A stretch of 64,000 bases of DNA from Pseudoalteromonas sp. NC201. Lineage in GTDB: Bacteria > Pseudomonadota > Gammaproteobacteria > Enterobacterales > Alteromonadaceae. The position numbers and the translations under genes are program-made. Shown in pieces: positions 47,188 to 56,589 of this stretch. The stretch is taken from assembly GCF_002850255.1 (NCBI RefSeq), contig NZ_CP022523.1, forward strand, positions 1,064,486 through 1,128,485, given 5' to 3'. The notes under the pieces are model-generated. The model did not search any database, was not told where the DNA came from, and saw only the letters and a list, made by a program, of their open reading frames with translations. How positions within the stretch are numbered: the first letter of the stretch is position 1; every line of letters starts with the position of its first letter.

Positions 47188-47409
47188 TCTCACTGTACTT
47201 TACCTATTTGCAATAAACTTACCTGTTTTGATTGGCCTTGTGGGCTAATAAATGTGAGTTATTTTCGAATGTAAAAAACTGTAAAAACAAAATATATTTT
47301 AAATTCCATTAAAAACAATATGTTGTAAATGCTATTCCTCGCTCTTACATTCTATTCCGAAAGTTTATTACTAGAGCTATAAAAATTAGTTATATTTTAT
47401 AGTTGATAA

Positions 47410-47428
47410 AATAATAAAAATCATTATC
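47410..47428. promoter_or_regulatory. Strong Fur-box-like site
   Basis: AATAATAAAAATCATTATC matches 15 of 19 Fur consensus positions on the minus strand (GATAATGATTTTTATTATT). It lies 34 bp before the receptor ATG at 47463, in the expected place for iron repression. Confidence 0.7.
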
Positions 47429-47462
47429 ATTCGCAATCTCGTTATTTTGGGTATAAGTAAAA

Positions 47463-49562
47463 ATGATTCGCTTTATTGTTCCTTTTGTTTCTTCAGTAAT
47501 TATCTTCCCCGGTTATGCAGCCAACGCGGACTCTAAATCCATTGAAGTGATAGAAATTGTTGCAAACAAAGCTGAAAAATCTTTGTTAGAGCTTTCCGGT
47601 AGTGCGGCTGTACTAAGTGATGATGATATTGAGCAGCTTGTAGCAACACAGTTGAGCGATTTGTTTAAAACGGAGCCAGGTGTGGCGATCACAGGTTATA
47701 GCGGTCGTCCTCAAAATATTACCATTCGCGGTATGTCAGGTAATCGCGTACTGGTGTTGCAAAATGGTAGTAGAGCTGCGGATGGTTATGGCGCAAGTGA
47801 CATCAACGATCTGGTTGGGCGATTTAATTTTGATTTGGAAGACGTCAAATCTATTGAAGTGGCAAAGGGACCAGCCTCAACATTTTTTGGGGCTGGTGCA
47901 CTAGCTGGTGTGGTTAAAGTGAATACCAAACAAGCAAGTGATTATCTAAGAAGTGAAGATAACTATTTAGCAATTAAGAGCTTGTACAACGGTACCAACT
48001 CGGAAGTTAAAAACACACTCACTGGTGCAACTGGATTTTTTGGGTTACCTGTTTTACTAAAAGTCAGTGACTGGCGTGCTGAAGAGCAGCAAAACTTTCC
48101 CGAGTCACGCGCTCCGCTAGACGTTAAAGGTCAAAGCGCAAAATTTAGTAGTCAGTACGAATCAGGTTTGGGCCTTTTTACATATGATTTTAGCTGGTTG
48201 ACACAGCAGACAGAAAACAAAATCAAACCGGAAACCGTGCCCCAACATGACGGTGCGTGGCTGGTTGAGTCTCAAAAACAACGTGAACTCCAACAAACTC
48301 ATAGCCACAGCGTTAAATGGCAATCTGTGAATTCATCTCTCATCTTTGATGATGCGCTTGGACAAATGTTCTGGCGCAAAACACAGCACGAAAACGATAC
48401 TGAGCAACTAATCAGCCGTCAATTTTTTGAGGTTCAGACTCGATATAGGCAGCTGCTTTCGGAAGACCGTTTTTCTCAGACCAGTTTTGGTGGCGTATTA
48501 GATTTTGCTAAGTCTTTTGGCAATCATGAACTGATGTATGGCATTAGTGCAGAACAGGTTGAGCATGAGCGTCCTAAAATCGATACCGTGATTGAGAATG
48601 GTACGCGGAAAGTGACGATTGACGCACCGTTTAATGCAGCTAAAACAGTGATACTTGGTGCTTATGTTGGTGACGATTGGCAGATTAATAGTAATTTTAG
48701 GGCGTTAATTGGTTTGCGTTACGACCATAATGCATTATCTGCTGAAGGTGACGAAGGCACGAGCTCAAATGAAGTCACAGCTAGCGCACAAATCAGATAT
48801 GAAAATAGTTATGGTTTTAATGCTTACGGAGCATATGCACAGGGCTACCGAGCTGCACCATACGATAAAGTATATGGCAATATTCCTCATTTATTTGCCT
48901 TTCCTCCGTTTGAAATTGTTGCCAATACTCAGTTGAGAGCAGAAACCAGTGATAGCTTGGAACTAGGGTTTTCGCAAACAATTGATAAATTGCATTTTGC
49001 CAGCAGTATTTATTACACCCGCTACGACGATTTTATCGATTGGGTGAACATCCGTTTAAGATTAAACGATGGAGTAATGGAGCGCCAGTTTGTCAATATC
49101 GATGAAGCGTATACGTTCGGTGCAGAAGCAGAGGTAACTTATCAATTAGAGTCACTAATGTTTGGCGCAAATATTGGCTGGATGAACGGAAAGAATAAAG
49201 ACAAGCAAGAATACCTAAGAAATCTTATTCCGCTCGAATATACATTTTATGCCAATTATGAGTTCAGTGACTTTGTAATCAACCTGCAATGGTATGGACA
49301 AAGCCAGATGACTGACTTACCTACGTGCCAAGACCCATTTTTAAATGTAGAAATACCTTGTCAGTCAACAGGAAGTTGGCACAGCCTAGACTTATCCGTA
49401 AGTTACACACTATCAAAAAATTGGAAATTCAATACCGCGATAAACAATATGCTAGATAAGCATTATACCCGATATCAAGATGTTGCTGGTCAATCCAATT
49501 CCGACTTCGACTATTCACAACCAGGTAGAAACTTTAGAGCATCTATCCAGTATAAATTTTAA
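47463..49562 (+). CDS. TonB-dependent receptor, hemoglobin/transferrin-receptor-like
   Basis: 699-residue outer-membrane receptor with a signal peptide (IFPGYAANA). A TonB-box-like IEVIEIVANKAEK, plug GRPQNITIRGMSGNRVLVLQNGSRAADGYGASD and VKSIEVAKGPASTFFGAGALAGVVKV are followed by a barrel ending in a terminal Phe. The barrel contains AQGYRAAPYDKVYGN, similar to the FRAP motif of heme/hemoglobin receptors. Its plug is close to that of the receptor at 39963 (DGYGASDINDLVGR versus EGYGADGLNDIVGR), so they are paralogues flanking the chelatase operon. A Fur-like site lies just upstream. The downstream protease gene overlaps almost directly, suggesting a shared transcript. Confidence 0.9.
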   Translation: MIRFIVPFVSSVIIFPGYAANADSKSIEVIEIVANKAEKSLLELSGSAAVLSDDDIEQLVATQLSDLFKTEPGVAITGYSGRPQNITIRGMSGNRVLVLQNGSRAADGYGASDINDLVGRFNFDLEDVKSIEVAKGPASTFFGAGALAGVVKVNTKQASDYLRSEDNYLAIKSLYNGTNSEVKNTLTGATGFFGLPVLLKVSDWRAEEQQNFPESRAPLDVKGQSAKFSSQYESGLGLFTYDFSWLTQQTENKIKPETVPQHDGAWLVESQKQRELQQTHSHSVKWQSVNSSLIFDDALGQMFWRKTQHENDTEQLISRQFFEVQTRYRQLLSEDRFSQTSFGGVLDFAKSFGNHELMYGISAEQVEHERPKIDTVIENGTRKVTIDAPFNAAKTVILGAYVGDDWQINSNFRALIGLRYDHNALSAEGDEGTSSNEVTASAQIRYENSYGFNAYGAYAQGYRAAPYDKVYGNIPHLFAFPPFEIVANTQLRAETSDSLELGFSQTIDKLHFASSIYYTRYDDFIDWVNIRLRLNDGVMERQFVNIDEAYTFGAEAEVTYQLESLMFGANIGWMNGKNKDKQEYLRNLIPLEYTFYANYEFSDFVINLQWYGQSQMTDLPTCQDPFLNVEIPCQSTGSWHSLDLSVSYTLSKNWKFNTAINNMLDKHYTRYQDVAGQSNSDFDYSQPGRNFRASIQYKF

Positions 49563-49574
49563 AGGGTGACCGTC

Positions 49575-52040
49575 TTGAAAAAACCATTATTACTATTGCT
49601 ACTGTGGCACCTAGGTGCGACCGCGGCAGAGCTTCAGTTTGTTACTGGTCGTGCTATTAATTCACAACAAGCTGAACAGTTACTTGAAACCAAGTTAGCA
49701 AGAAAATATCAATTTTCTTACCGTCGTAAAGGTCAGTTTGGTAATTATTATAGCTTTATGCCTACTTATGACGCTTTGCCAATATTTAATATCGTGGATA
49801 GTGTTGCAACGGATCAACAAGGACTAGCATTTCGATTGTATGTTTCTCGTTTTTCGACGTTAAACGTGGATGAAGGCACGGTTTCTGTTGCTCCGTCTAT
49901 TGAGCAGGTTGGTGCATTAATTGATAAACAAGTTGACCATTTTTCGATAGAAGAAATTAAGCGAGGGTGGTGGCTTGAGCAGCAAGGTTTAAGATTTGTT
50001 TGGAACGTATTAGTAAGTGAAACCTTGCAAGGTGAAGTCGTTACTCAGCATTATTTTATTGATGCTGATGCCACTAAAATCCTTGGTCAACGCGGCGCTA
50101 TTCCTGCCTACCAAAGTGAAGTTGAGCCTGAATATTCAGGTCGAATCAAGCAGTCATGGTTATTTGATCCAGACCCAAAAACTAGCTTAATGAGTGAAGA
50201 CATTGAGCAACAGTTTACACCGCAGACTGAATTTGCGGATGCAGCATTTAGACTTGTTGAGCTTAAAGATTTAACGCTAATTGGCAACCAGTTAGCACTG
50301 ACGGGGCCTTATGCTCGAGTAACTGACTTTGCAGAACCACATGAAGTTGTGGAAATGTTACCTGTAGCTGGTGTAGCAAAAAATCATCATAGCTCTGCCA
50401 GCTTTTTACAACAAATGGCCTATTTTCACGTCGATTCTGCTCAGCGTCATTTGCAGGAATTGGGTTTTACTGGCGATAAGTTGATCCACTATGCGCCGAT
50501 CACCATAGATGCACAAGGTTCTTATAATGACCAGTCGGCATATTCATTTCACCAAAAACGGATTTTATTAGGAGTTGGGGGGCATGCTGACGCGCAGGAT
50601 GCTGATGTAATATGGCATGAATATGGACACAGTGTTACTAACTTCATCAATCCCTATGACGACGGTGCGGATAGCGGTGCAATTGGGGAAGGGTATGCCG
50701 ATTTTCTCGCCGCAAGTCATAGTTACCGAGATCCGCAAGGCTACGAGTTTGAGCCGGATGTTATGTTTAACTGGGATGCTCGTTTTGGACAACGTAGACC
50801 AAGAACGTTAAATGATAGTAAAGCTAGGTATAATCCAAATTATCACTACCCAGCCCATATTCATGTTGCAGGTTCCCTAGGTGATCAGCTTTGGTCCACA
50901 CCATTATTTCAATCCTTCAAAGAAGCTGAAGCGCATTATGGTGTGAAAGGCATGAATGACATGGAGAAGATTGTTATTGAAGCTATGTTTGGCCTAGGGG
51001 CGGGGATCACTATGCCCAATTTAGCGCTGTCTACACTCGACATGGCAAAGCGCCTGTACCCCAATGAACACTATGCCGACATTTTACAACGGCATTTTAG
51101 TCATCATAACTTGTTGCCAAAATTATTGGTAATTGAACAAGCCAAGGTCATTGATACTCTCACCTCAGATCCCTCTGTGGTCGTGAATATCAAAAATATC
51201 AGCCCTTACTCGCTTAAAGATATCCAGTTCGCGTCAACTGAGGACTCAACAATAAAAATCGCAACTCAACAGGTTGGCGATATTAAGGCTGGAGATTCGA
51301 TAACACACACTTTTTCCATCACCTTCGATGATGCGTTTGAATTGAGTTGTGGGATGAGTGCTTTTGTTCCGGTATTGGAGAAGTATTCGACAGGGATCCC
51401 AGTATTGAATCAAAGCCTACAGCAACTAGAAGTTACCTTAGGCCAGCCAAATCTATTTGTTGTAAAAGGTGAGGGAGGCATACTTAAAGACGCAACCGGA
51501 GAACCTAGTGGAGTTGTGCACAGTAAGGGGATCACCAACTTTTACCTTGATGTAGAGCAGCAATCTCTGCAGGTTAGCGATGACCTTAAATTTGAATTAC
51601 AGCTTGAACACAATGACTTGAGCCAAGTAAGTATAAAGTTAATTAGCCCTGCGGGTGTTGCCGTAGTCATTTGGGATCAAAGCTACTACCCACATTCAAA
51701 ATTTGAATTTAGTCTGCCTTCTGATGTTGCAAACGTAGATTTCTCGCCACTTGAAGGCCAGTCATTCAACGGCCAGTGGCAGCTTCAGGTTGTAGACCAC
51801 AAGCCTGATTTCTCCGAACTAATTAATACGCCTACGCTTAAAGCTTGGCAGCTTTCACAAGTTACCGATTATCACTGTCATTCTGCATCCGACGATAAAG
51901 AACATACAGATGACCAAGATAATCATCTAGAAAAAATAAATGACAACACGAGTGGCAGCCTGTATTGGCTAAATATTGGTTTAATTTTAATTGGGCTTAG
52001 GCGACTCAAAATACACACTAGGAGTAAACATGACATTTAA
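49575..52040 (+). CDS. Secreted M36-like metalloprotease with P domain and possible GlyGly-CTERM-like tail
   Basis: 821-residue secreted protein that I start at TTG 49575, because AAAGGG sits eight bases upstream; the in-frame GTG at 49566 overlaps that site. A signal peptide (KKPLLLLLLWHLGATAAE) and an FTP/PepSY-like propeptide (~25-170) precede the catalytic part. Zinc motif HEYGH lies at about 348-352, with GEGYADF (Glu ~372) as the third ligand, matching fungalysin (M36)-like peptidases. A proprotein convertase P domain fills about 655-755. The C-terminus SGSLYWLNIGLILIGLRRLK resembles a GlyGly-CTERM sorting tail. It begins 13 bp after a TonB receptor stop and overlaps the next gene, so it likely releases ligand for that receptor. 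Confidence 0.88.
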   Translation: MKKPLLLLLLWHLGATAAELQFVTGRAINSQQAEQLLETKLARKYQFSYRRKGQFGNYYSFMPTYDALPIFNIVDSVATDQQGLAFRLYVSRFSTLNVDEGTVSVAPSIEQVGALIDKQVDHFSIEEIKRGWWLEQQGLRFVWNVLVSETLQGEVVTQHYFIDADATKILGQRGAIPAYQSEVEPEYSGRIKQSWLFDPDPKTSLMSEDIEQQFTPQTEFADAAFRLVELKDLTLIGNQLALTGPYARVTDFAEPHEVVEMLPVAGVAKNHHSSASFLQQMAYFHVDSAQRHLQELGFTGDKLIHYAPITIDAQGSYNDQSAYSFHQKRILLGVGGHADAQDADVIWHEYGHSVTNFINPYDDGADSGAIGEGYADFLAASHSYRDPQGYEFEPDVMFNWDARFGQRRPRTLNDSKARYNPNYHYPAHIHVAGSLGDQLWSTPLFQSFKEAEAHYGVKGMNDMEKIVIEAMFGLGAGITMPNLALSTLDMAKRLYPNEHYADILQRHFSHHNLLPKLLVIEQAKVIDTLTSDPSVVVNIKNISPYSLKDIQFASTEDSTIKIATQQVGDIKAGDSITHTFSITFDDAFELSCGMSAFVPVLEKYSTGIPVLNQSLQQLEVTLGQPNLFVVKGEGGILKDATGEPSGVVHSKGITNFYLDVEQQSLQVSDDLKFELQLEHNDLSQVSIKLISPAGVAVVIWDQSYYPHSKFEFSLPSDVANVDFSPLEGQSFNGQWQLQVVDHKPDFSELINTPTLKAWQLSQVTDYHCHSASDDKEHTDDQDNHLEKINDNTSGSLYWLNIGLILIGLRRLKIHTRSKHDI

Positions 52041-53463
52041 ATTGAAACCGCTTGCGCTTGCGCTTTCGGTTGTAGGTCTCAGTGCCTGCGGTGGGGGGAG
52101 TGGTGACACTAAAACAAATACTGAAAATGAGACAACGGTAGACCCAATTAGTTATTCGGTTTCGATCAGCGTTGATAACGCAGTAACCGGTACTTTATGC
52201 GCAGATAGCAACGAAAACTTAGTGTGTGACAGTGTCGAGGTGCAAACTTCAATTACAGATGGAACCGCAACATTAACAAGTGAAGATGTTGCAATTCTTA
52301 ACCAGAGCTACATTGTGACAGAAGGCAATGTGATGATACTCAGTGCGCCAGCCGCAGTTGCGAATGACGCTAGTATCGTAATGACACCTGCAACGACTCT
52401 GGTTTACGCGAATATGATACAAGGCATAAGTAGAGAGCGAGCAATTGAGGCTGTTGTTTCTACACTTAACGATGGCTTATCACTGTCTTTGTCAGCGGAT
52501 ACTTTATTGACAGCGCAAAGCGCAGACTTAGCAAACTTCAATACTGAATTTGTAAAATTGTGGCAGGCTGCGCAACAGCAAAGTGAAAATAAGGGGGCTA
52601 TTCTTGCGGGCTTTGCGATTCAACTTGCAGATATTATTACCGCGATAAAAAACAATAGTCATTTTAATCAGCTAGATAGTTTTGTTGCGAATGCATTAAA
52701 CTGGTCCGTAGGGTTCCCTATGACTGACACTGGGGTCACTGCATTCGCTAACCTAGATGGCTTTTACAATACCGCTTCTGTTGCGGACTTTCCAGGTCAA
52801 GACGCAGATTATGGCCTTGATCTTACACAAAATAATGATGCGGATGGTGCTGCGGGTTTCAGTTATGTAAAACTCAGTAGTACAGGTGAAATGCTTGCAG
52901 CTGATGCTGAACAATGGAGCTGTGTAAAAGACTTACAAACAGGGCTAATTTGGGAAGTAAAAGATGCAAACGCAGGTATTCGCCACAAAGACACGTTGTT
53001 TGCATTTAAACCTAGCGACCGCGAATCGATTTTTCCTGCTGAAGTGGCTGAAGCCAGTTGTGATAATGCAGAAGGTGTATGCACAGTATCGCAATATGAA
53101 AGTTACATAAACAATCTAAACAACGGTGTCGGGTTGTGTGGATACTCTGGCTGGAAGTTACCTAAATTCAACGAGTTGTATAGCTTAGTGCACTTTGCGA
53201 GCACAGATAAGAATGACGGCGATGTTTTACTTGGAGTAGACGTTAATTACTTCCCAGAAACACATGCCGGAGACATATGGACAGCAACGCCATCGATAGA
53301 ATGGCACACTTCTATGTACTATGCCCCCCACATGTGGGCGCTTGGGTTTAACGGTGGTTATATTGGTGCAACGACTTCTTATGAATACTGTGATAGTGCA
53401 CAAGAATGTGAATATCCAAGTGTATTACCTGTGAGGCTTGTAACTTTAGGAGCAGAAAAATGA
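52030..53463 (+). CDS. Lipoprotein with C-terminal DUF1566 domain
   Basis: 477-residue lipoprotein starting at the ATG at 52030 with GGAGTAAAC before it. The lipobox LSAC follows MTFKLKPLALALSVVGL, then a Gly/Ser/Thr linker. Residues about 45-75 resemble a small beta domain (VTGTLCADSNENLVCDSVEV). The C-terminal part holds the DUF1566 (Lcl-type) motif: LQTGLIWEVKDANAGI, GLCGYSGWKLPKFNELYSLVHFAS and the GDIWTATPS ending. DUF1566 domains occur in fimbrial and surface adhesin-like proteins. It overlaps the protease gene by 11 bp and the following gene by 4 bp, so it is translationally coupled and probably works with the protease or receptor. The function is unknown. Confidence 0.85.
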   Translation: MTFKLKPLALALSVVGLSACGGGSGDTKTNTENETTVDPISYSVSISVDNAVTGTLCADSNENLVCDSVEVQTSITDGTATLTSEDVAILNQSYIVTEGNVMILSAPAAVANDASIVMTPATTLVYANMIQGISRERAIEAVVSTLNDGLSLSLSADTLLTAQSADLANFNTEFVKLWQAAQQQSENKGAILAGFAIQLADIITAIKNNSHFNQLDSFVANALNWSVGFPMTDTGVTAFANLDGFYNTASVADFPGQDADYGLDLTQNNDADGAAGFSYVKLSSTGEMLAADAEQWSCVKDLQTGLIWEVKDANAGIRHKDTLFAFKPSDRESIFPAEVAEASCDNAEGVCTVSQYESYINNLNNGVGLCGYSGWKLPKFNELYSLVHFASTDKNDGDVLLGVDVNYFPETHAGDIWTATPSIEWHTSMYYAPHMWALGFNGGYIGATTSYEYCDSAQECEYPSVLPVRLVTLGAEK

Positions 53464-54035
53464 GATATTTATTAGTCACTTTGTCTTTATCAATGTGCTT
53501 TACTGTACAGGCTATTGAGCAAGCGTGTTCACAAACTATCGAGCGCTCTTCACCTAGCGTAGGTTTTATCGATAATAAAGATGGTACAGTAACTGATAGA
53601 GCAACACAGCTTACTTGGATGCGCTGTAGTATTGGGCAAACTTTTAATGCACAAACTTCAAGTTGTGATGGAATGCCAACCGCTATGTACTGGCAAGATG
53701 CCCTTAAAACAGCAGAAAAGATCCGGACTTCTCCAGGTCATGCAATTTATCAATACGCGGGTATTAAGAATTGGCGTTTGCCTAATATCAAGGAGCTTAA
53801 CTCAATCCGTGAAGTTGCCTGTGTTAACCCTGCGGTAAACCAAACGGTTTTTCCTAATATTTTTGCTATCGCTGAAGCAGAAGGCGGGTATGCATACGTT
53901 TGGTCAGCTACGCCTTTAGCGTCTGAAGCTGGGGTAATGTATATGGACTTAAATGGTGGAAGTTTAGCGTCTACCTTTGGCTTGGAAGACTATGAGAGAC
54001 AAATTTTACTCGTAGCCGACAAAGTGACAGAGTAG
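53460..54035 (+). CDS. Secreted DUF1566 protein
   Basis: 191-residue protein with a signal peptide (MRYLLVTLSLSMCFTVQA) and a complete DUF1566 domain: VGFIDNKDGTVTDRATQLTWMRC, YWQDALKTAEKI, NWRLPNIKELNSI, and YVWSATPLASEAGVMYMDL. The domain fills nearly the whole mature protein and is related to the C-terminus of the preceding lipoprotein. Its ATG overlaps the preceding stop codon (ATGA), so the two are coupled. It is the last gene of the receptor-protease operon. DUF1566 resembles FimH-like lectin folds in some annotations, so carbohydrate or protein binding is possible but unsupported here. Confidence 0.8.
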   Translation: MRYLLVTLSLSMCFTVQAIEQACSQTIERSSPSVGFIDNKDGTVTDRATQLTWMRCSIGQTFNAQTSSCDGMPTAMYWQDALKTAEKIRTSPGHAIYQYAGIKNWRLPNIKELNSIREVACVNPAVNQTVFPNIFAIAEAEGGYAYVWSATPLASEAGVMYMDLNGGSLASTFGLEDYERQILLVADKVTE

Positions 54036-54342
54036 GCTTCAGTACTTGTCGTTCGGTGTTGTTTGGTTTTTGTTCTTGGAATGTCCTAGTCTCGGTGCTT
54101 GACTTGCTGCGAGTAGGCTAGATGCAAAGGTTGAGCAGCAAAGAGCGACAAGGTGAACTCTTTATTTTCAATATGTTACCGTCATGCTGATATAGATTAA
54201 CGAGGCGCAACAACTAAGTAAACTGGTGCAAAAAGCTTGAAAGAGCAACAGAGCTCAATATGATAAGCCAATGCGTCAAGAGTACTTATACCTAGGTTGA
54301 ATAAGACTATTGATGCATTGGTATCAAGCTTAGTGTAGGTTA

Positions 54343-54504
54343 ATACCAATTGAATTAATTCTCTAATCAATTTGAAGGGTGAAATAGCATATTAGCTTCG
54401 TTAAAAATTTCTCATTTAGAACAACTAAATAGCAAAATTTTTGCCTTGCTACTAAAGCTATTTCCCCGCTTCAAGATAGATCATTTACTTAATACAACTG
54501 GTAT
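54343..54504. repeat. MITE-like inverted repeat, ATACCA ends
   Basis: ATACCAATTGAATTAA at the left end and TTAATACAACTGGTAT at the right end form long imperfect inverted repeats extending inward (about 50 bp per arm, including GAAATAGC/GCTATTTC). No coding capacity. A short partial match of the left end, ATACCAATTG, occurs near 11364. Confidence 0.75.
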
Positions 54505-54512
54505 AAATCGTT

Positions 54513-56204
54513 TTAAAACGGTTCAATCATCCACTTTGCGGATAACTGGTCCGGTTCGCCATGGCGATTTAACTCAGGTTGGTTTTGCGCTTGGTTAAAC
54601 CAAATATATTGCTGCCAAAATTGATTTTTGATATTCCAAACACCACCTTGATAAATCAATGCGTAGAGTGCTTGCTTAGGAGAGTCTACGAGTTTGAGAT
54701 AGCCGGCGCTTTTGCTGCTGTAACTTAAAAACAGTGAAGGGGCCTGAGTGGCTCTAAAATAGTGCTGACCCTCAGCATTGGTTACCTGAATTAAATCGAG
54801 AGGCTCAGTTGGACTAAAGGTAATTCGGGTGTCATTGTTCAGGGGTTGTGCTGCTAAATACTGATTATTTACGGGCGACTTTATCGTGATTTGTGTGCCC
54901 GTGTCTGCACTTAACTGCGGATATGTCCAGCCGCTTGGTGGCGTTTGCCAGGTTAGAGATTTCCAGCGCCAGTTGTAGGGAATATCTAAGTGTGGGTCGT
55001 TAAGATCTTCAAAACCAGGTTCGGCTTCGATATTAAAAAGACATTGGTTTCGCTCTGCATCTAGCTGTGCAACACGCTCTGTTTGGCTAGTTGTGCCTAC
55101 ATTTAGCTCCGTCATACAGGCTTCAAGTGACTTCCCTTTTCCTGACTCATTAGGGGCCAGTACATAAGTATGGTCACGTTTACTTTCGTCCTCATACCAA
55201 GCCAGCATTGCGGCCTCGTCAAACGACAACCAGTTTTGTACTAGTCGCTGTGCTTCTTGCTCGGCTACGCTACGTCTTTGTGCTTTTGGTATTGCCATTG
55301 TGCGAATAAACGCAGCCCAGAGATCTTTACTGGCCTCCAGCGCGACAATTGCAACCGGTTTCATGCTACTAATACGATAAGACTGCCAACCAGATTCTAA
55401 GCGTGTATTCGCTCGCCAAATTACATCGCCACTGGCGAAGTTGAGCACATCTTTGGTGTCGTGCGAATGCTGCTCGGCACCTTCAGAACAAAGGTAAGCT
55501 TTTACTTGCCAAACCTTTTCGTAGTTATCTTGTGGGAGCCTTACCGTATGTTCTGGACTAAATGAGTCTTGAAATAGGTGAACGGCACGGCCAAACAAAA
55601 AGTAATTATGATCTACTTCCGCGAGAGCTGCGTGACCACCACCATCCCACACTTTGAGGCGCTTCTCCTCAGCCATGGCCGCATCAATAAAATGTTGAAC
55701 AAAACGTTTTTGCGCGCGATAAGCTGCATCTACACCACCTTGGCCTGCAATATCATCATAGCGGCGCATAAAGTGATCTAGCTGAATGTCAGCCGGTTCT
55801 TGCGATACTGCGCTAAAACAGTTTGGGCCGGTAGGATCGGTACTGGCGTTGGTGACGTTAAATCCAGCAATATCAACCCAACGCTCACCGACAATGGCGG
55901 AATTCACACTGTCGTATCTTGGTTCATAGAGTGGGTTATTGTTTAACTGGGACTGAAGTCGAGTAATTTCATCTTGTGCGGTATGTAGCGCGATGTTTTT
56001 TGCCAGACCATAGCGCCAAGCGTGTCTGGGGTCGTTGGGATCTGGTTCGATAATATGTTCGGCATCCAGCACCTCTAGTGCTGCGGTGCGGGTTAACCAT
56101 TCATGTCCCATGGGCATGATCCCTTGTCCACCAAATTGGGTGAATGCTTGAACTGTGCTGCTTAATGCAAGTCCTAGTGAAATTGTAAGAGGCTTTATTT
56201 TCAT
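54513..56204 (-). CDS. Secreted zinc phospholipase C / S1-P1 nuclease-like protein with beta-trefoil-type tail
   Basis: 563-residue secreted protein from the ATG at 56204, where AAGGAGTAGAT and a signal peptide (MKIKPLTISLGLALSSTVQA) are found; the ATG at 56249 is less likely. The helical first two thirds contain spaced His/Asp clusters: GHEWLTRTAALEVL, LDHFMRRYDDIAG, VDHNYFLFGRAVHLFQDSFSPEHT and SHDTKDVL, resembling the trinuclear zinc site of phospholipase C and S1/P1 nucleases. The C-terminal ~130 residues, with NNQYLAAQPLNN and SLFLSYSSKSAGY, look like a fascin/beta-trefoil-type carbohydrate or surface-binding module. The enzymatic class is a guess based on this His pattern; the protein is not one I recognise by name. 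Confidence 0.5.
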   Translation of the reverse strand: MKIKPLTISLGLALSSTVQAFTQFGGQGIMPMGHEWLTRTAALEVLDAEHIIEPDPNDPRHAWRYGLAKNIALHTAQDEITRLQSQLNNNPLYEPRYDSVNSAIVGERWVDIAGFNVTNASTDPTGPNCFSAVSQEPADIQLDHFMRRYDDIAGQGGVDAAYRAQKRFVQHFIDAAMAEEKRLKVWDGGGHAALAEVDHNYFLFGRAVHLFQDSFSPEHTVRLPQDNYEKVWQVKAYLCSEGAEQHSHDTKDVLNFASGDVIWRANTRLESGWQSYRISSMKPVAIVALEASKDLWAAFIRTMAIPKAQRRSVAEQEAQRLVQNWLSFDEAAMLAWYEDESKRDHTYVLAPNESGKGKSLEACMTELNVGTTSQTERVAQLDAERNQCLFNIEAEPGFEDLNDPHLDIPYNWRWKSLTWQTPPSGWTYPQLSADTGTQITIKSPVNNQYLAAQPLNNDTRITFSPTEPLDLIQVTNAEGQHYFRATQAPSLFLSYSSKSAGYLKLVDSPKQALYALIYQGGVWNIKNQFWQQYIWFNQAQNQPELNRHGEPDQLSAKWMIEPF

Positions 56205-56589
56205 ATCTACTCCTTGAAAACCAAAAGCAAAAATAGAGTTTTTACTCAATGTAGGGGCAAAGATTATAGTTTGTGAAATAAATGTTTCAATTGATTTTTG
56301 TTTGTAACTAATAGGTTTTTTATCACCTGATTTGTTTGGTGAGTGTTTGCCTCTTACATGGCTTAAAAAAGATAAAAGTAATTTTTATTTAATATCAGAT
56401 TGTTACAGTTTATTTTGTTCGTGTTTTATGTTCTGTAATGACGTGAAATATGCACATTTTCTTGCTGGTGCTACAGTTACTCTACTTAGCTGGGAATCAA
56501 TTTAAGCGAAAGTTAGCGCACACTTGAGTATCTTTTGTTAACAAGTGTGTTGTTTTGTGCCGTGGTTACTATATCTAAAGGATATAAAT
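56205..56589. other. Divergent promoter region upstream of the oxidase gene
   Basis: 385 bp, very AT-rich, between the secreted phospholipase-like gene and the LodA-like gene. It must hold both promoters. I see no convincing operator or repeat. Confidence 0.5.
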
